DNA of 64,000 nucleotides. Origin: SAR324 cluster bacterium (lineage in GTDB: Bacteria > SAR324 > NAC60-12). The position numbers and the translations under genes are program-made. Positions 27,332 to 38,720 of this stretch are shown here, in pieces. The number at the start of each line of letters is the position of its first letter. The first letter of the stretch is position 1. The notes beneath the pieces are model-generated. The model was not told where the DNA came from and did not search any database. It saw only the letters and a program-made list of their open reading frames with translations. The DNA lies in assembly GCA_028281495.1 (NCBI GenBank), contig JANQJU010000020.1:186001-250000 (forward strand). The letters are read 5' to 3'.

Positions 27332-27784
27332 ATGGGAACCAAAAATATTGCAACAAACCGAAAAGCAAGGTTTGAATATGAAGTGGTTCAAACCTTTGAA
27401 GCGGGTATTGCTCTGAAAGGTACAGAAGTAAAAAGTCTTCGTTCAGGACACGTCAACATGTCTGATAGTTATTGCCGTGTCGGTTCTAGGCTTGAAGTAT
27501 ATGTTCTTAATCTTCACATCAGCCCCTATGATTTTGGTAACCGCAGCAATCACGATCCACTTCGAGAACGAAAACTCTTGCTTCATAAATATGAAATCCG
27601 TCGATTATACGGCCAAGTCCGAGAAAAAGGACTAACGCTTGTCCCATTAAAACTCTATTTTAAACAGGGAAAAGTAAAAGTTGAATTGGCCTTAACCAAA
27701 GGCCGCAAAGTGCACGACAAACGAGAAAGATTGAAAAAAGAAGATGCCAAACGAGATATGGAACGCAGTTTAAAAGCTTTTTGA
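27332..27784 (+). CDS. smpB: SsrA-binding protein
   Basis: Binds tmRNA and helps rescue stalled ribosomes in trans-translation. At 150 residues from the ATG at 27332 it matches the family. The OB-fold core shows NRKARFEYEV, FEAGIALKGTEVKSLRSG and YVLNLHISPYDFGNRSNHDP, and the basic C-terminal tail (GRKVHDKRERLKKEDAKRDM) inserts into the mRNA channel. A GTG at 27323 is possible but adds only three residues. It lies 74 bases after the PilZ gene and before dprA. The ssrA RNA gene was not found in the window. Confidence 0.97.
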   Translation: MGTKNIATNRKARFEYEVVQTFEAGIALKGTEVKSLRSGHVNMSDSYCRVGSRLEVYVLNLHISPYDFGNRSNHDPLRERKLLLHKYEIRRLYGQVREKGLTLVPLKLYFKQGKVKVELALTKGRKVHDKRERLKKEDAKRDMERSLKAF

Positions 27785-27838
27785 TCCTCCCTTTCTTCTT
27801 CCCTATTCCCTACAAGTTTTCATTCTATAAGGAATCCT

Positions 27839-28981
27839 GTGACTTCACGAGAATGGAATTGGCTCGCTCTGAGTCTTGTTCCCAACTTGGGAATTCAAAC
27901 ACTTAAGAAGCTCTTACAAATCTTTACTAATGTAGATACTTTGCTTCAGACTTCTGCTGCTGAAATCGTCGAAAAATCAGGGATTTCCGAAAAGCTAGCC
28001 ACTCAAATTACTCATGCAAAAGAAGCAAGCAGTTACCAAATAGAGAAACGATTGATCGAACAATCCGACATAAACTTGCTCTGCTTGGAATCTCCAAGTT
28101 ATCCAAGATTACTCAGAGAAATTCCCGTTCCTCCCCCTATTTTGTATTGGAAGGGTCTTCTTCCCAATGCAGATGCTCCTTGTATTGCTTTCGTTGGTTC
28201 TCGTTCTTGTACTACCTATGGTAAAAGGCATACTAAACGGTTGATCTTTGAGATCGCTGAGTTGGTTCCAGATGCGATCATTATTAGTGGACTAGCAAGA
28301 GGAATTGATACTATGGCCCACCAATCAGCTTTGGAAGCTGGGCTTGCAACAATTGCTGTTTTAGCAGGAGGCTTAACCAAGATCTATCCATTGGAAAATC
28401 AGCAATTGTCTGAGAAAATCCAAGAAACAGGCGCTTTAGTTACTGAGTTTCCGATGGCACTAAAACCGATGCCGCGGAATTTTCCAGTCCGGAATCGTAT
28501 CATCAGTGGATTGTCTCATGGAATTGTAATAACAGAAGCGGATTATAAGAGTGGCGCGCTAATTACAACTGCATTTGGTATCCAGCACAATCGAGAGGTT
28601 TTTGCATTACCAGGTAATGTGGATTCAAGATCCAGCCGAGGTGTCAATCAGTTGATTGCCCGGCAACATGCTAAGTTGGTTGTTTCTGGAAAATGTATCG
28701 TTGACGAAATTAGTTGTTTCCATCCGCGAGGATTACAAACTGAATTTTCTTTTGCAGTTCCTCAGCCTACGATCCACCTAAAAGAACTGTCGGATGCTGA
28801 AACACAAATTGTTCAGACATTAGCAACTGGAATTCAAGACCTTGATACACTTTATGTGGAAACTGGTATTGAAATTAGCGAGTTGATGACAATATTACTG
28901 CAGCTGGAAGTGACGGGGTATGTAAATTCAATGGAAGGGCAATGCTATCAATTAAGTGAATCATTTCAACTGATTGAATAA
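27839..28981 (+). CDS. dprA: DNA processing protein DprA (Smf)
   Basis: Loads RecA on single-stranded DNA that enters during natural transformation. The Rossmann-fold core has FVGSRSCTTYGKRH, SGLARGIDTMAHQSAL, GGLTKIYPLEN and ALPGNVDSRSSRGVNQLI. The N-terminal SAM-like domain (LVPNLGIQTLKKLLQIFT) and a C-terminal winged helix are present, giving 380 residues. The start is GTG, with AAGGA five bases upstream. The neighbouring coiled-coil gene begins 118 bases downstream. Natural competence is only suggested, since most bacteria have DprA. Confidence 0.95.
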   Translation: MTSREWNWLALSLVPNLGIQTLKKLLQIFTNVDTLLQTSAAEIVEKSGISEKLATQITHAKEASSYQIEKRLIEQSDINLLCLESPSYPRLLREIPVPPPILYWKGLLPNADAPCIAFVGSRSCTTYGKRHTKRLIFEIAELVPDAIIISGLARGIDTMAHQSALEAGLATIAVLAGGLTKIYPLENQQLSEKIQETGALVTEFPMALKPMPRNFPVRNRIISGLSHGIVITEADYKSGALITTAFGIQHNREVFALPGNVDSRSSRGVNQLIARQHAKLVVSGKCIVDEISCFHPRGLQTEFSFAVPQPTIHLKELSDAETQIVQTLATGIQDLDTLYVETGIEISELMTILLQLEVTGYVNSMEGQCYQLSESFQLIE

Positions 28982-29099
28982 ATGGAGATTATAATTTTCT
29001 ATACTAAAAAATAAATTTTTTGGTACATTTTATGCTATATAGATTATGATAGTAGCAAAATAATCATTCCCAGAAAATTGGTTAATAAAGAGGCGATTC

Positions 29100-30074
29100 A
29101 TGGAAAAACAAACTGGTCGAAATGAAGATCAGGTTCCTAAAGACATTATCCATATTATAGGCCTTCGGAATAACTGGGAAATTCGCCGAGGCTCAATCAT
29201 TATCTTGGGAGTTTTTGTTGCTATTATTTTCTTTACACTTCTCGGAACCAACGCCTACCAGTATTTTTACAAAAAATATCTAACCTCAAATTTTTTGGCT
29301 CAGAACCAGCAACAACGCTTGCAAAATGAAAGTTTGCAAAACACCTTAAACCAATTGAAAGATAGCCATTCAGAACAATTGACGACACTGCAAACAGAAC
29401 TAAAAACGACTAAAAATCTTTTAGAAGAAACGCAAAGGCAATTGCAGTCAAAGCAACAGGATACGACTGAGTCCTTAGATCAGTCTGCTCAAAGTATAAA
29501 GGAAGTTGAATCCATTAAAAAGGAGCTTAAGGAAAAAGAACGTCAACTCCAAAAAATGAAGGCTCAGCAACAAGCAGTCTCCAAGCTTCAAAAAACCATC
29601 CGCGAAAAAGACAGCCTTATTAAAAAGTTACAAACTCAGAAAAATGAACTTGAGCTGCAAACTGAAGAACTCCGTCAGGAGTTTACAAACTTCAAAAAGA
29701 GCTTGGAAAATCCCCTCCTTGTAGAGAATTCACCAAACCTTAACTCCACTCCAGATAGCCGATTAGTGGTTGAGCAATTCCAAACTAACTTAGAAAATGA
29801 TACACTTCTCATTCAATTTAATTTGAAAAACGTCGGCCAAGATGCACAATCTGGCCATGTTATTATCACCCCTCTTTCTCAAAACCAGATTGACAAAGAA
29901 GTAGTTTTTGACCCTCGCCAAGCGTTGCCCTTTTTTATAAAGAGATTTCGACCTTTCTCAAAGGAGTATACGAACCTTCAAAAGAAAGAATTTGAAGCTA
30001 TTCGAATTACTGTTTGGGATCGAAATCGTAACAAACAACTTGACCAGAACTATTCAATTCCTGAATCAGAATAA
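29100..30074 (+). CDS. Coiled-coil membrane protein with C-terminal beta domain, part of ABC unit
   Basis: A 324-residue protein anchored by one N-terminal transmembrane helix at about 32-52 (GSIIILGVFVAIIFFTLLGT). It then has a long coiled coil from about residue 65 to 210, rich in Gln, Glu and Lys (QQQRLQNESLQNTLNQLKDS), and a beta-rich C-terminal part (LIQFNLKNVGQDAQSGHVII). The coiled coil is predicted to lie outside the inner membrane. The stop TAA and the next gene's ATG share bases (TAATG), so it is translationally coupled to the ABC ATPase. It could be an adaptor or stator for that ATPase, but no known family is recognised. The ribosome binding site is AGAGG. Confidence 0.8.
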   Translation: MEKQTGRNEDQVPKDIIHIIGLRNNWEIRRGSIIILGVFVAIIFFTLLGTNAYQYFYKKYLTSNFLAQNQQQRLQNESLQNTLNQLKDSHSEQLTTLQTELKTTKNLLEETQRQLQSKQQDTTESLDQSAQSIKEVESIKKELKEKERQLQKMKAQQQAVSKLQKTIREKDSLIKKLQTQKNELELQTEELRQEFTNFKKSLENPLLVENSPNLNSTPDSRLVVEQFQTNLENDTLLIQFNLKNVGQDAQSGHVIITPLSQNQIDKEVVFDPRQALPFFIKRFRPFSKEYTNLQKKEFEAIRITVWDRNRNKQLDQNYSIPESE

Positions 30075-30772
30075 TGAATTCTGCCTTGATTACCCTTCAA
30101 AAGATCACCAAAAAATTTGGTTACCGTACTGTATTGAATGATATTAGTTTCGAAATAGAAAAAGGTAACTTCATTCTTTTGTTAGGAAATAATGGTGCTG
30201 GAAAAACGACATTGTTACGAATTATAAGCTCTTTGATGCGTCCAAGCCACGGTAAAATTCTCTATAAAAATAAAGACTATCGGCAAGTTGCCTCTACATT
30301 TCGTAGAGCGCTGGGAAACATTTCCCACGAAAGCCGTCTATATAGTGACTTAACTGCCCTAGAAAACCTAAAACTCTTCGGCACTTTATATCAGGTCGAC
30401 CATCTTTCTAATGCAATTCATCATGCTCTTGCAACAGTCGAATTGGAATACGCTTCGCATTTACCAGTACGTACTTTCAGCAGCGGGATGACTAAACGTC
30501 TCGCTATCGCTCGGTTGCTGTTATATAAACCCGAGTTTTTAATTTTGGATGAACCGTATACCGGTTTGGACTACCATTCTGTACAGCTGTTTCAAAATTA
30601 CCTAAAGCAGTATCATCAAAAAAATGGCACTGTATTAATGGTGACTCATCAATTTTCTTTAGGGCTTGAGCTTGCGAACCGCATCATTGTAATTCGTCAA
30701 AATCAACTTTATAAAGACTGCCCAGCAGTGCAAACAACTTCAGAGCAATGCAGTTTATGGCTTCAACATTGA
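30074..30772 (+). CDS. ABC transporter ATP-binding protein, CcmA-like
   Basis: A stand-alone ABC ATPase of 232 residues. Walker A is GNNGAGKTT, the Q-loop region follows, the signature is SSGMTKRLAIARLLL, Walker B is FLILDEPYTGLD, and the switch is VTHQF. The signature context resembles CcmA, the ATPase of cytochrome c haem export. No CcmB- or CcmC-type permease is encoded beside it, so the membrane partner is unknown. The upstream coiled-coil gene has only one span and cannot serve alone. The start overlaps that gene in TAATG and the end overlaps the U32-like gene by 25 bases, so all three are made as a unit. Confidence 0.92.
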   Translation: MNSALITLQKITKKFGYRTVLNDISFEIEKGNFILLLGNNGAGKTTLLRIISSLMRPSHGKILYKNKDYRQVASTFRRALGNISHESRLYSDLTALENLKLFGTLYQVDHLSNAIHHALATVELEYASHLPVRTFSSGMTKRLAIARLLLYKPEFLILDEPYTGLDYHSVQLFQNYLKQYHQKNGTVLMVTHQFSLGLELANRIIVIRQNQLYKDCPAVQTTSEQCSLWLQH

Positions 30773-31944
30773 AATTCAATACATTCGTTAGTTCCATAAG
30801 CCATTTTGATTCCCTTACTTCAAGCTCTATTCGTGAGGTTATCATTGAACATGAAATGTTAGGCCGTCTAGGAGCTTTGAAAACAAACGAAGTTAAAGCA
30901 CTGATTGAGCAAGCTGTACTTCAAAATTTTACTCCTGTGTTGCAATGGGACATTCTGTGCACAGACCGTCAGATTCAAAAAGGATGTAATATCCTCAAGC
31001 AACTTCCCCTTTCAAAAATAGCAGCTGTGCGAGTTCAAGATTTAGGGGTTGCAGAAGTAATACGTCAAAACTATCCAAAATTACCCATTCATCTGATTGT
31101 CGAAACCGGCAACCATAATCTTGCTGCATTAAAAAAATGGGCTGAATATTTCAAAAATCAACTTCAACGTTTCGTTCTTTCTACGGAGATCCCATTTTCC
31201 ACTATTAACCAATATTGTCAGGAGCTTAAAATTCCCTGTGAAATATTGGGCTTGGGTAAAATACTCTTATTTTATACCCCTCGGAAACTATTGAGTCCTT
31301 TTGGCTCAGAATCGTTTTCAACCATTGAAAAAATCGTCAGTAGTGATGAACAGCAACATCATGCCTTTTCAACGATTGAAAATCAGCATGGTACTTTTAT
31401 GTTTCACTACTATGACTTGTTTTTGATAGATATGTTACCGGAACTACTAAGTTCGGAGCTTGAGGTTTTAAGATTGGATTTTCGTTTCTTAAACTCTCTT
31501 GAAAAATTCGAATTACTTTGGATCCAACCTATAGAGACCTTACTTGTTAATTTCGACACCACTATAGCGCAGCAGCTGAAATCTAAATGGCCTACTAAAA
31601 CTACTCATGGCTTCTTCAGGGCCAATCGAACAGACCGTCCAATTGAGCGACTTAAAAACAAGCATCTTAGAAATCATGGTGATACGCTTGTTGCTTATGT
31701 TGTTGAGTCTGTTAAACAACAGCACATTGCTGTCATTTCTCGCCAATCCTTGAGCATCAATGAACCACTCTTATTCATTACTCCAGAAGGTAAGGAGTTA
31801 ACTATTGTCCCTTCAACTATCCGATCAACTACAGGTGAAGAAGTTGAGTCTACTGAAGTTTCTGGTGTTTGGCTTTTGCCTTACCATAAATGGATTGTAC
31901 CTAAAACATTAGTATATCGTATACCTTCCAGTACTGCCGCTTAA
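30748..31944 (+). CDS. Peptidase U32 family-like protein
   Basis: A 398-residue protein with TIM-barrel features of the U32 collagenase-like family: VIIEHEMLGRLGALKTNEVK, AVRVQDLGVAEVIRQNYPKLP, IHLIVETGNHNLAALKKWAE, and IPCEILGLGKILLFYTPRKL. The four-cysteine iron-sulfur cluster region found in YdcP/UbiU-type members is not visible, so it may be a cluster-less member with a different job. The C-terminal third has strands that could be the extra beta domain. It overlaps the ABC ATPase by 25 bases and its stop lies 6 bases from the stop of a convergent gene. U32 proteins act on RNA modification, ubiquinone or collagen; none is implied here. Confidence 0.75.
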   Translation: MQFMASTLKFNTFVSSISHFDSLTSSSIREVIIEHEMLGRLGALKTNEVKALIEQAVLQNFTPVLQWDILCTDRQIQKGCNILKQLPLSKIAAVRVQDLGVAEVIRQNYPKLPIHLIVETGNHNLAALKKWAEYFKNQLQRFVLSTEIPFSTINQYCQELKIPCEILGLGKILLFYTPRKLLSPFGSESFSTIEKIVSSDEQQHHAFSTIENQHGTFMFHYYDLFLIDMLPELLSSELEVLRLDFRFLNSLEKFELLWIQPIETLLVNFDTTIAQQLKSKWPTKTTHGFFRANRTDRPIERLKNKHLRNHGDTLVAYVVESVKQQHIAVISRQSLSINEPLLFITPEGKELTIVPSTIRSTTGEEVESTEVSGVWLLPYHKWIVPKTLVYRIPSSTAA

Positions 31945-31950
31945 AATGGC

Positions 31951-32622
31951 TTACTTCTTTTTTGTCTGCATTTCCGCTATTTTTGTTAAGATATAAGCTA
32001 CTGTTTTAGGGTAATCTCCGCCATCGAGCCTCTCTACCCACATTGCCAGCTTATCTAATTCTCCAGCTTCCACAGCTTTATCTACGTCAGCTTTTGTAAG
32101 AGCAATTGCTAGATCATAATGGGGTAAAGGTGCTCTCAATACAGCAGAATGATTGTGGTAGCCCAAGACCTCGTTAAACTGATATTCGTCTTCTTGCTTC
32201 TCCTCCTCTAATATGATTCCTTGGCTCTCTTCAGGTTCAGTTGAGGAATAGAAGGTCTTATTTTTCGAGATATTGCCGACTGGTTTTTCCTGGGCTATCT
32301 TTTCTACTTTTTTTGCTACAATTTGAGGTTCAACGATTGGAGTAGAAACTTTTGGAGGTGTAGGTTCTAATTCGACCATTGTTTCTTTAGGCTCTGACGC
32401 AGCAATCTTTTTCTCAATCACAACTTCGACCTTCTCCACTTTTTTCTTTACCTCCATGTCTTTATGGAGGAAGTGGTTAAGCTGACCATCAAGGGAGCTT
32501 TCTTGATTTAATAGATCTGTCACTTGGCTAGGTGATTCTTCTTGAGAGGTTTTTGTGGAGAGTACATAGTAAATGCCCACTGTGGCCACAAATAAGCTAA
32601 TAATCAGTACAATCTTTTTCAT
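31951..32622 (-). CDS. Membrane-anchored protein of unknown function
   Basis: About 223 residues from the ATG at 32622, which has GGA upstream; the alternative TTG at 32634 lacks support. The N-terminus is a single membrane helix (KKIVLIISLFVATVGIYYVL). A charged linker rich in Lys, Glu and Pro follows (for example KKVEKVEVVIEKKIAA), typical of proteins spanning the periplasm. The C-terminal region (SAVLRAPLPHYDLAIALTK, DKAVEAGELDKLAMWVERL) is helical. It lies downstream of the GspF-like gene on the same strand and may share its operon. No domain family is recognised. Confidence 0.7.
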   Translation of the reverse strand: MKKIVLIISLFVATVGIYYVLSTKTSQEESPSQVTDLLNQESSLDGQLNHFLHKDMEVKKKVEKVEVVIEKKIAASEPKETMVELEPTPPKVSTPIVEPQIVAKKVEKIAQEKPVGNISKNKTFYSSTEPEESQGIILEEEKQEDEYQFNEVLGYHNHSAVLRAPLPHYDLAIALTKADVDKAVEAGELDKLAMWVERLDGGDYPKTVAYILTKIAEMQTKKK

Positions 32623-32634
32623 AGTTGAATCCAA

Positions 32635-33095
32635 ATGAAGTCTGATGGTTATTGACTATTTCAAATATCGAGTCTGTATCCAATAAAATTGAAAAACAAA
32701 ATTATACCATCAAAAAAAGAATTTGGCATGTCTATTGATTATTTTGCTTTAGCTGGCTAGCCATAACTTACTCATTCTCTTGATCCACATTTTCCGTTTA
32801 GCTTTTCTTGAGATAAGGACTCGATCTTTGGTAGCTGCCACATCTTTCAGTAGCATATATTCCATTCTGTATGCCTTAGATTTAGTTAGATATTTCATTA
32901 CTTCTCCATTCTGAATTTTTGGCCGACAAGCAGTCAAGGCCCAATTGTCTTACTAACTCTACCCTCACTGCAATTGATATCATAAACTAGATATCGGTAG
33001 CTTCAGAATTTTCTTGAGAAAAATGTTTTTGAATACATACTTCCAGAGTATTGTTTTGGAGATGCTTGGCTATCGATTAGAAGCTAAAATTTAGC
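32635..33095. other. Intergenic region with a possible small gene
   Basis: The 461 bases between the membrane-anchored gene and the GspF-like gene carry one credible short frame at 32749-32898 on the minus strand, listed separately. The remainder is AT-rich and shows no RNA gene or repeat. Confidence 0.5.
32749..32898 (-). CDS. Possible small basic protein
   Basis: A 49-codon frame starting MKYLTKSKAYRMEYMLLKDV and very rich in Lys and Arg (ISRKAKRKMWIKRMSKLW). The ATG at 32898 has GGAGAAGTA immediately upstream, an excellent ribosome binding site. It lies between the GspF-like and membrane-anchored genes on their strand. No family is recognised, and the gene may be spurious; the ribosome binding site is the only support. 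Confidence 0.4.
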   Translation of the reverse strand: MKYLTKSKAYRMEYMLLKDVAATKDRVLISRKAKRKMWIKRMSKLWLAS

Positions 33096-34268
33096 CTAGA
33101 AATGCTCAGCCATACTGAAAATGGGAAGATAAATGGAAAGAAGAATAACGAGAATCCCGCAAGCTAGGGCGAGAATAAAGATGGGTTCAATCATTGAATT
33201 CAAAAGCGTCATACGCTTTTCGAGATTTTCTTCATAAATGTTAACAACTCTATCGAATGCTGAAGCTAAATGACCACTTGACTCTCCTACAGCAATCAGA
33301 TGAACGAAAATTGGAGGGAAAACATTTGTAGTACTATAAGCATTCACCAACAAAGCTCCTGCGTCAATTTGACGATGTACCCTTTTCACCTCTTCTTGTA
33401 AATTTCCAGGAAATAAAGGTTCCGTCAAAGATAAAGCTTCACGTAGTTTAACACCTGAACGCAACATAATTGCTACTGACTGAGAATAAAACAACAATCT
33501 GATAGAACTCTCAATGTAATGAATCGGCGGAATTTTTCTTAATAACCACCCCCATCCTAAATGACGATGGATTAAAAAGATAATAAGGCCAAGTACTATT
33601 CCTACTAATAACCAAATATGTGGAATACTATGCAAAGAATCACTAATTGAAATTAGCCATTGTGTCGTCATAGGTAAGTCGTCTTTAAACGATGTAAACA
33701 TTGTTTTAAACATTGGTATGACAAAAATCAAAATTCCTAAAACTAATATAAATGCTACTCCAGAAACAATAATAGGATATGTCAATAACTTCCGTCTTTG
33801 CTGTGAAAATTTTTGCTGAAATTTAAAAAAAATTAACATTTCTTCAATAACTTCAGGTAATCGATCAGATTTGTCAGCAACCTCAATTAGATAATTCACA
33901 ATTAATGGAAAGCACTTTTGATGGCGCTGAAACGCAGCTGTCAAAGACTTTCCATCTTGTAAATCTTGTTTCATACTGCAAAGCAAATAACTAAAAAACG
34001 GACTAGATTGATATTGAATTAGAAAATTGAGACAATCAACCAATTCTAAACCAGAATCCAATAATCGATGAATTTGTGTCAGAAAATGTATAAGGGTATC
34101 TTCTTTTAATGGAACATTTAGTTTATGTTCAGGTATCCTTTCTAAAGTCACACTGAAAATGCTACTTGACCGCAATTTCTGTAAAATTTTTTCCTCTGAA
34201 GAGCTTTCCTCTGCCCCCTCTAAAGAGTTTCCATGGATGTCAAACCCTTTCCAAAAAAAACAGCTCAT
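33096..34268 (-). CDS. Type II secretion / type IV pilus inner-membrane protein, GspF/PilC-like
   Basis: A 390-residue polytopic membrane protein with the two-copy GspF domain. The first copy lies around FLTQIHRLLDSGLELVDCLNF, with DLQDGKSLTAAFQRHQKCFP and VADKSDRLPEVIEEM, and the second around SQSVAIMLRSGVKLREALSL and AVGESSGHLASAFDRVV. Membrane spans are visible near 168-190, 215-235 and at the C-terminus (FILALACGILVILLSIYLPI). The family forms the platform that the ATPase acts on to build pseudopili or pili. No GspE, GspD or pilin gene is present, so it is isolated. T2SS and type IV pilus cannot be told apart here. Confidence 0.88.
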   Translation of the reverse strand: MSCFFWKGFDIHGNSLEGAEESSSEEKILQKLRSSSIFSVTLERIPEHKLNVPLKEDTLIHFLTQIHRLLDSGLELVDCLNFLIQYQSSPFFSYLLCSMKQDLQDGKSLTAAFQRHQKCFPLIVNYLIEVADKSDRLPEVIEEMLIFFKFQQKFSQQRRKLLTYPIIVSGVAFILVLGILIFVIPMFKTMFTSFKDDLPMTTQWLISISDSLHSIPHIWLLVGIVLGLIIFLIHRHLGWGWLLRKIPPIHYIESSIRLLFYSQSVAIMLRSGVKLREALSLTEPLFPGNLQEEVKRVHRQIDAGALLVNAYSTTNVFPPIFVHLIAVGESSGHLASAFDRVVNIYEENLEKRMTLLNSMIEPIFILALACGILVILLSIYLPIFSMAEHF

Positions 34269-34403
34269 TTCCTTCTTCTTAACCCCTTTATATTACTGAT
34301 ATTATTACATATTAGCAAAGAATATCCTAAAAAATAAGGCTTGTCTTTACTAAGTGGAGTTGCTAAACTTCCCAAGTATTTTTAGTCATTAACAGAAAGT
34401 TTT

Positions 34404-34417
34404 AATAACTAGTTATT
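34404..34417. promoter_or_regulatory. Perfect palindrome, possible operator
   Basis: AATAACTAGTTATT is an uninterrupted 14-base palindrome in the 167-base divergent gap between the GspF-like gene and the small gene at 34436, directly before the AAGGAG ribosome binding site. It could be a repressor site. AT-rich palindromes also arise by chance. Confidence 0.3.
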
Positions 34418-34435
34418 CAAGGAGAAGAAAGTATC

Positions 34436-34756
34436 ATGAGTGATGAATTGAGGGTTCCTGACATTGAAAATAATCCTCAGCAACCTACAATCGCAGATAC
34501 TCACGCTAGTTTGAGTGAATCTGAAATTTCATCTGAATCTGAAATTTCATCTAAACAATCAGGAAGAATGATTGTGAAAGTTTATGGACTTATTGGACAT
34601 ACTCGGTATATAGAACTTCAATTTAATACCGAACATTTGGTGCCTGGTAGTATGTTTATTTTTGAAGGGAAACGTTATAAAATTGCTTCCATTATTCCCT
34701 TAAACCAGGAAAATCAATATGCAATTAATGCAGTATCAGTAGAATATAGCACCTAG
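34436..34756 (+). CDS. Small protein of unknown function
   Basis: A 106-residue soluble protein. The first 45 residues are low-complexity and acidic, including a duplicated SESEIS segment made by an 18-base tandem repeat (34517-34552). The remainder (MIVKVYGLIGHTRYIELQFN, LVPGSMFIFEGKRYKIASII) looks like a small beta barrel. A stretch AAGGAGAAGAAAG precedes the ATG. It converges on der, and the two stop codons share a palindromic CTAG (34753-34756). Function is unknown, but the frame is long enough and has good codon texture, so I consider it real. Confidence 0.7.
   Translation: MSDELRVPDIENNPQQPTIADTHASLSESEISSESEISSKQSGRMIVKVYGLIGHTRYIELQFNTEHLVPGSMFIFEGKRYKIASIIPLNQENQYAINAVSVEYST
34517..34552 (+). 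repeat. 18-base tandem duplication
   Basis: The unit GAATCTGAAATTTCATCT is present twice in a row, encoding a repeated Glu-Ser-Glu-Ile-Ser-Ser-type segment in the small protein at 34436. The copies are identical, so the duplication is recent or maintained. Confidence 0.85.
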
Positions 34757-36144
34757 TTTTTTCGTTTACCTTTAGCTCGCTTTTTCCCTCCTTCATTCTT
34801 TTTATTCTTATTGAACTTAGAAAGCCTTTGTTTCCAAATAATTTCTAATGGTGCCCCTTGAAAGCCAAAGTAGTACCTTAATTGATTCATCATGTAGCGA
34901 ACATAGGTTTTGTCTATTTTGTCAGCATTATTTGTCATGAATACAAATGCAGGAGGCGAAGTTTTTATCTGGCTTCCATAATAAATTCGTGTTGGGCGGC
35001 CTCCTTTGGAAGGAGGGGGGTGCTTTCTGACAATCATTTCTAAGATTGAATTTAGGTCCGAAGTTTGAATACGACGAGTATATTGATTATAAACTTCTTT
35101 AACTAAGTCAAAAATTTCTTGTACTTTTTTTCCTGTTTTTGCACTAACAAATATCACAGGTGCATACTCAATAAAGCTTAGCCTTTCTGCAATAGCTTCC
35201 TCCAAAAATTTGATATCTTTCTGTCTCTTCTGGACTAAATCTAACTTATTTACAACTATTATGATTGCCTTCTTTCGGTCGCATATATAGTCAGAAATTT
35301 TTGCAACTTGTGTTGTAATACTTTCCGAAGCATCAACTACTAGTAAAACCACGTCAGAACGCTCAATAGATCGCAAAGAAGATACAATGCTAAAATGCTC
35401 TACTTTCTGATTCACACGGTTCTTTCGACGTATGCCAGCAGTATCAATAAGTAAAAATTCCTGATTTTCATAATTAAATAAACTATCAACCGGGTCTCTT
35501 GTGGTTCCAGCCATTTCATTGACAATCATTCGCTCTTCCCGGAGTATAGCATTTATCAAAGATGACTTACCAACATTAGGTTTTCCAATTAAAGCCACAT
35601 TAATTGTAGACGATGATGGTTTTTCTCGATTATTTTGAGTTAATGAAACAATCTCATTTATTGAATCTAATAGCGAAAGTAAGCCCAAATTGTGTTGTGC
35701 AGAGATGGGAAAAACTTGATCTACTCCTGAACGATAGAATTCATAAAATTCTGTTTCTTGCTTACTAGAATCAACTTTATTAACCGCAACGTAAAATCTT
35801 TTTTTCATCCTGGACAATAAATGACAGACTTCGGCATCATCTGGTGTCCAACCATCCCTCACATCCGTAAGCAGAATGGCAATATCTGCTTCATCGACAG
35901 CCAGTAAAGCCTGTTGTCGCATTTGAGTAGAAATTTCTTCTCTTCCCTCAAGTTCAAACCCACCCGTATCTATGACAATAAATTCGTACCCTTGATAGTC
36001 TGCAATACCATAATTGCGATCACGAGTTACCCCAGGTGTATTGTCTACTATAGCCAAACGTTTCTTCACGAGACGGTTAAATAAAGTAGATTTTCCTACA
36101 TTGGGCCGACCTACAATTGCAATAACGGGTAAAGATCCTGACAT
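34753..36144 (-). CDS. der: GTPase Der (EngA), ribosome assembly factor
   Basis: Double GTPase needed for 50S subunit maturation, 463 residues. The first G domain has VGRPNVGKSTLFN, the G2/G3 part NTPGVTRDRNYG with DTGGFE, and NKVD. The second has IGKPNVGKSSLIN, AGTTRDPVD, DTAGIRR and VNKLD. A C-terminal KH-like domain follows, and the end is Lys/Arg-rich (NKNKKNEGGKKRAKGKRKN). The start is 12 bases after the gyrB stop, so it is probably transcribed with gyrB. It converges on the small gene at 34436 with shared stop bases. Confidence 0.97.
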   Translation of the reverse strand: MSGSLPVIAIVGRPNVGKSTLFNRLVKKRLAIVDNTPGVTRDRNYGIADYQGYEFIVIDTGGFELEGREEISTQMRQQALLAVDEADIAILLTDVRDGWTPDDAEVCHLLSRMKKRFYVAVNKVDSSKQETEFYEFYRSGVDQVFPISAQHNLGLLSLLDSINEIVSLTQNNREKPSSSTINVALIGKPNVGKSSLINAILREERMIVNEMAGTTRDPVDSLFNYENQEFLLIDTAGIRRKNRVNQKVEHFSIVSSLRSIERSDVVLLVVDASESITTQVAKISDYICDRKKAIIIVVNKLDLVQKRQKDIKFLEEAIAERLSFIEYAPVIFVSAKTGKKVQEIFDLVKEVYNQYTRRIQTSDLNSILEMIVRKHPPPSKGGRPTRIYYGSQIKTSPPAFVFMTNNADKIDKTYVRYMMNQLRYYFGFQGAPLEIIWKQRLSKFNKNKKNEGGKKRAKGKRKN

Positions 36145-36156
36145 AATTGTTAACTC

Positions 36157-38589
<2,433 letters not shown>

Positions 38590-38720
38590 TTATTTTAAAA
38601 TTTAGTTGTATATATAATCTATCTCATTCCCAAAAAACTACCTGAACAAATCACAAAATTTAAATTTTCGTAATGAAGAAATTCGATTACTTAGCTTTCT
38701 TAAGAAGCTCCTGATTCTCG

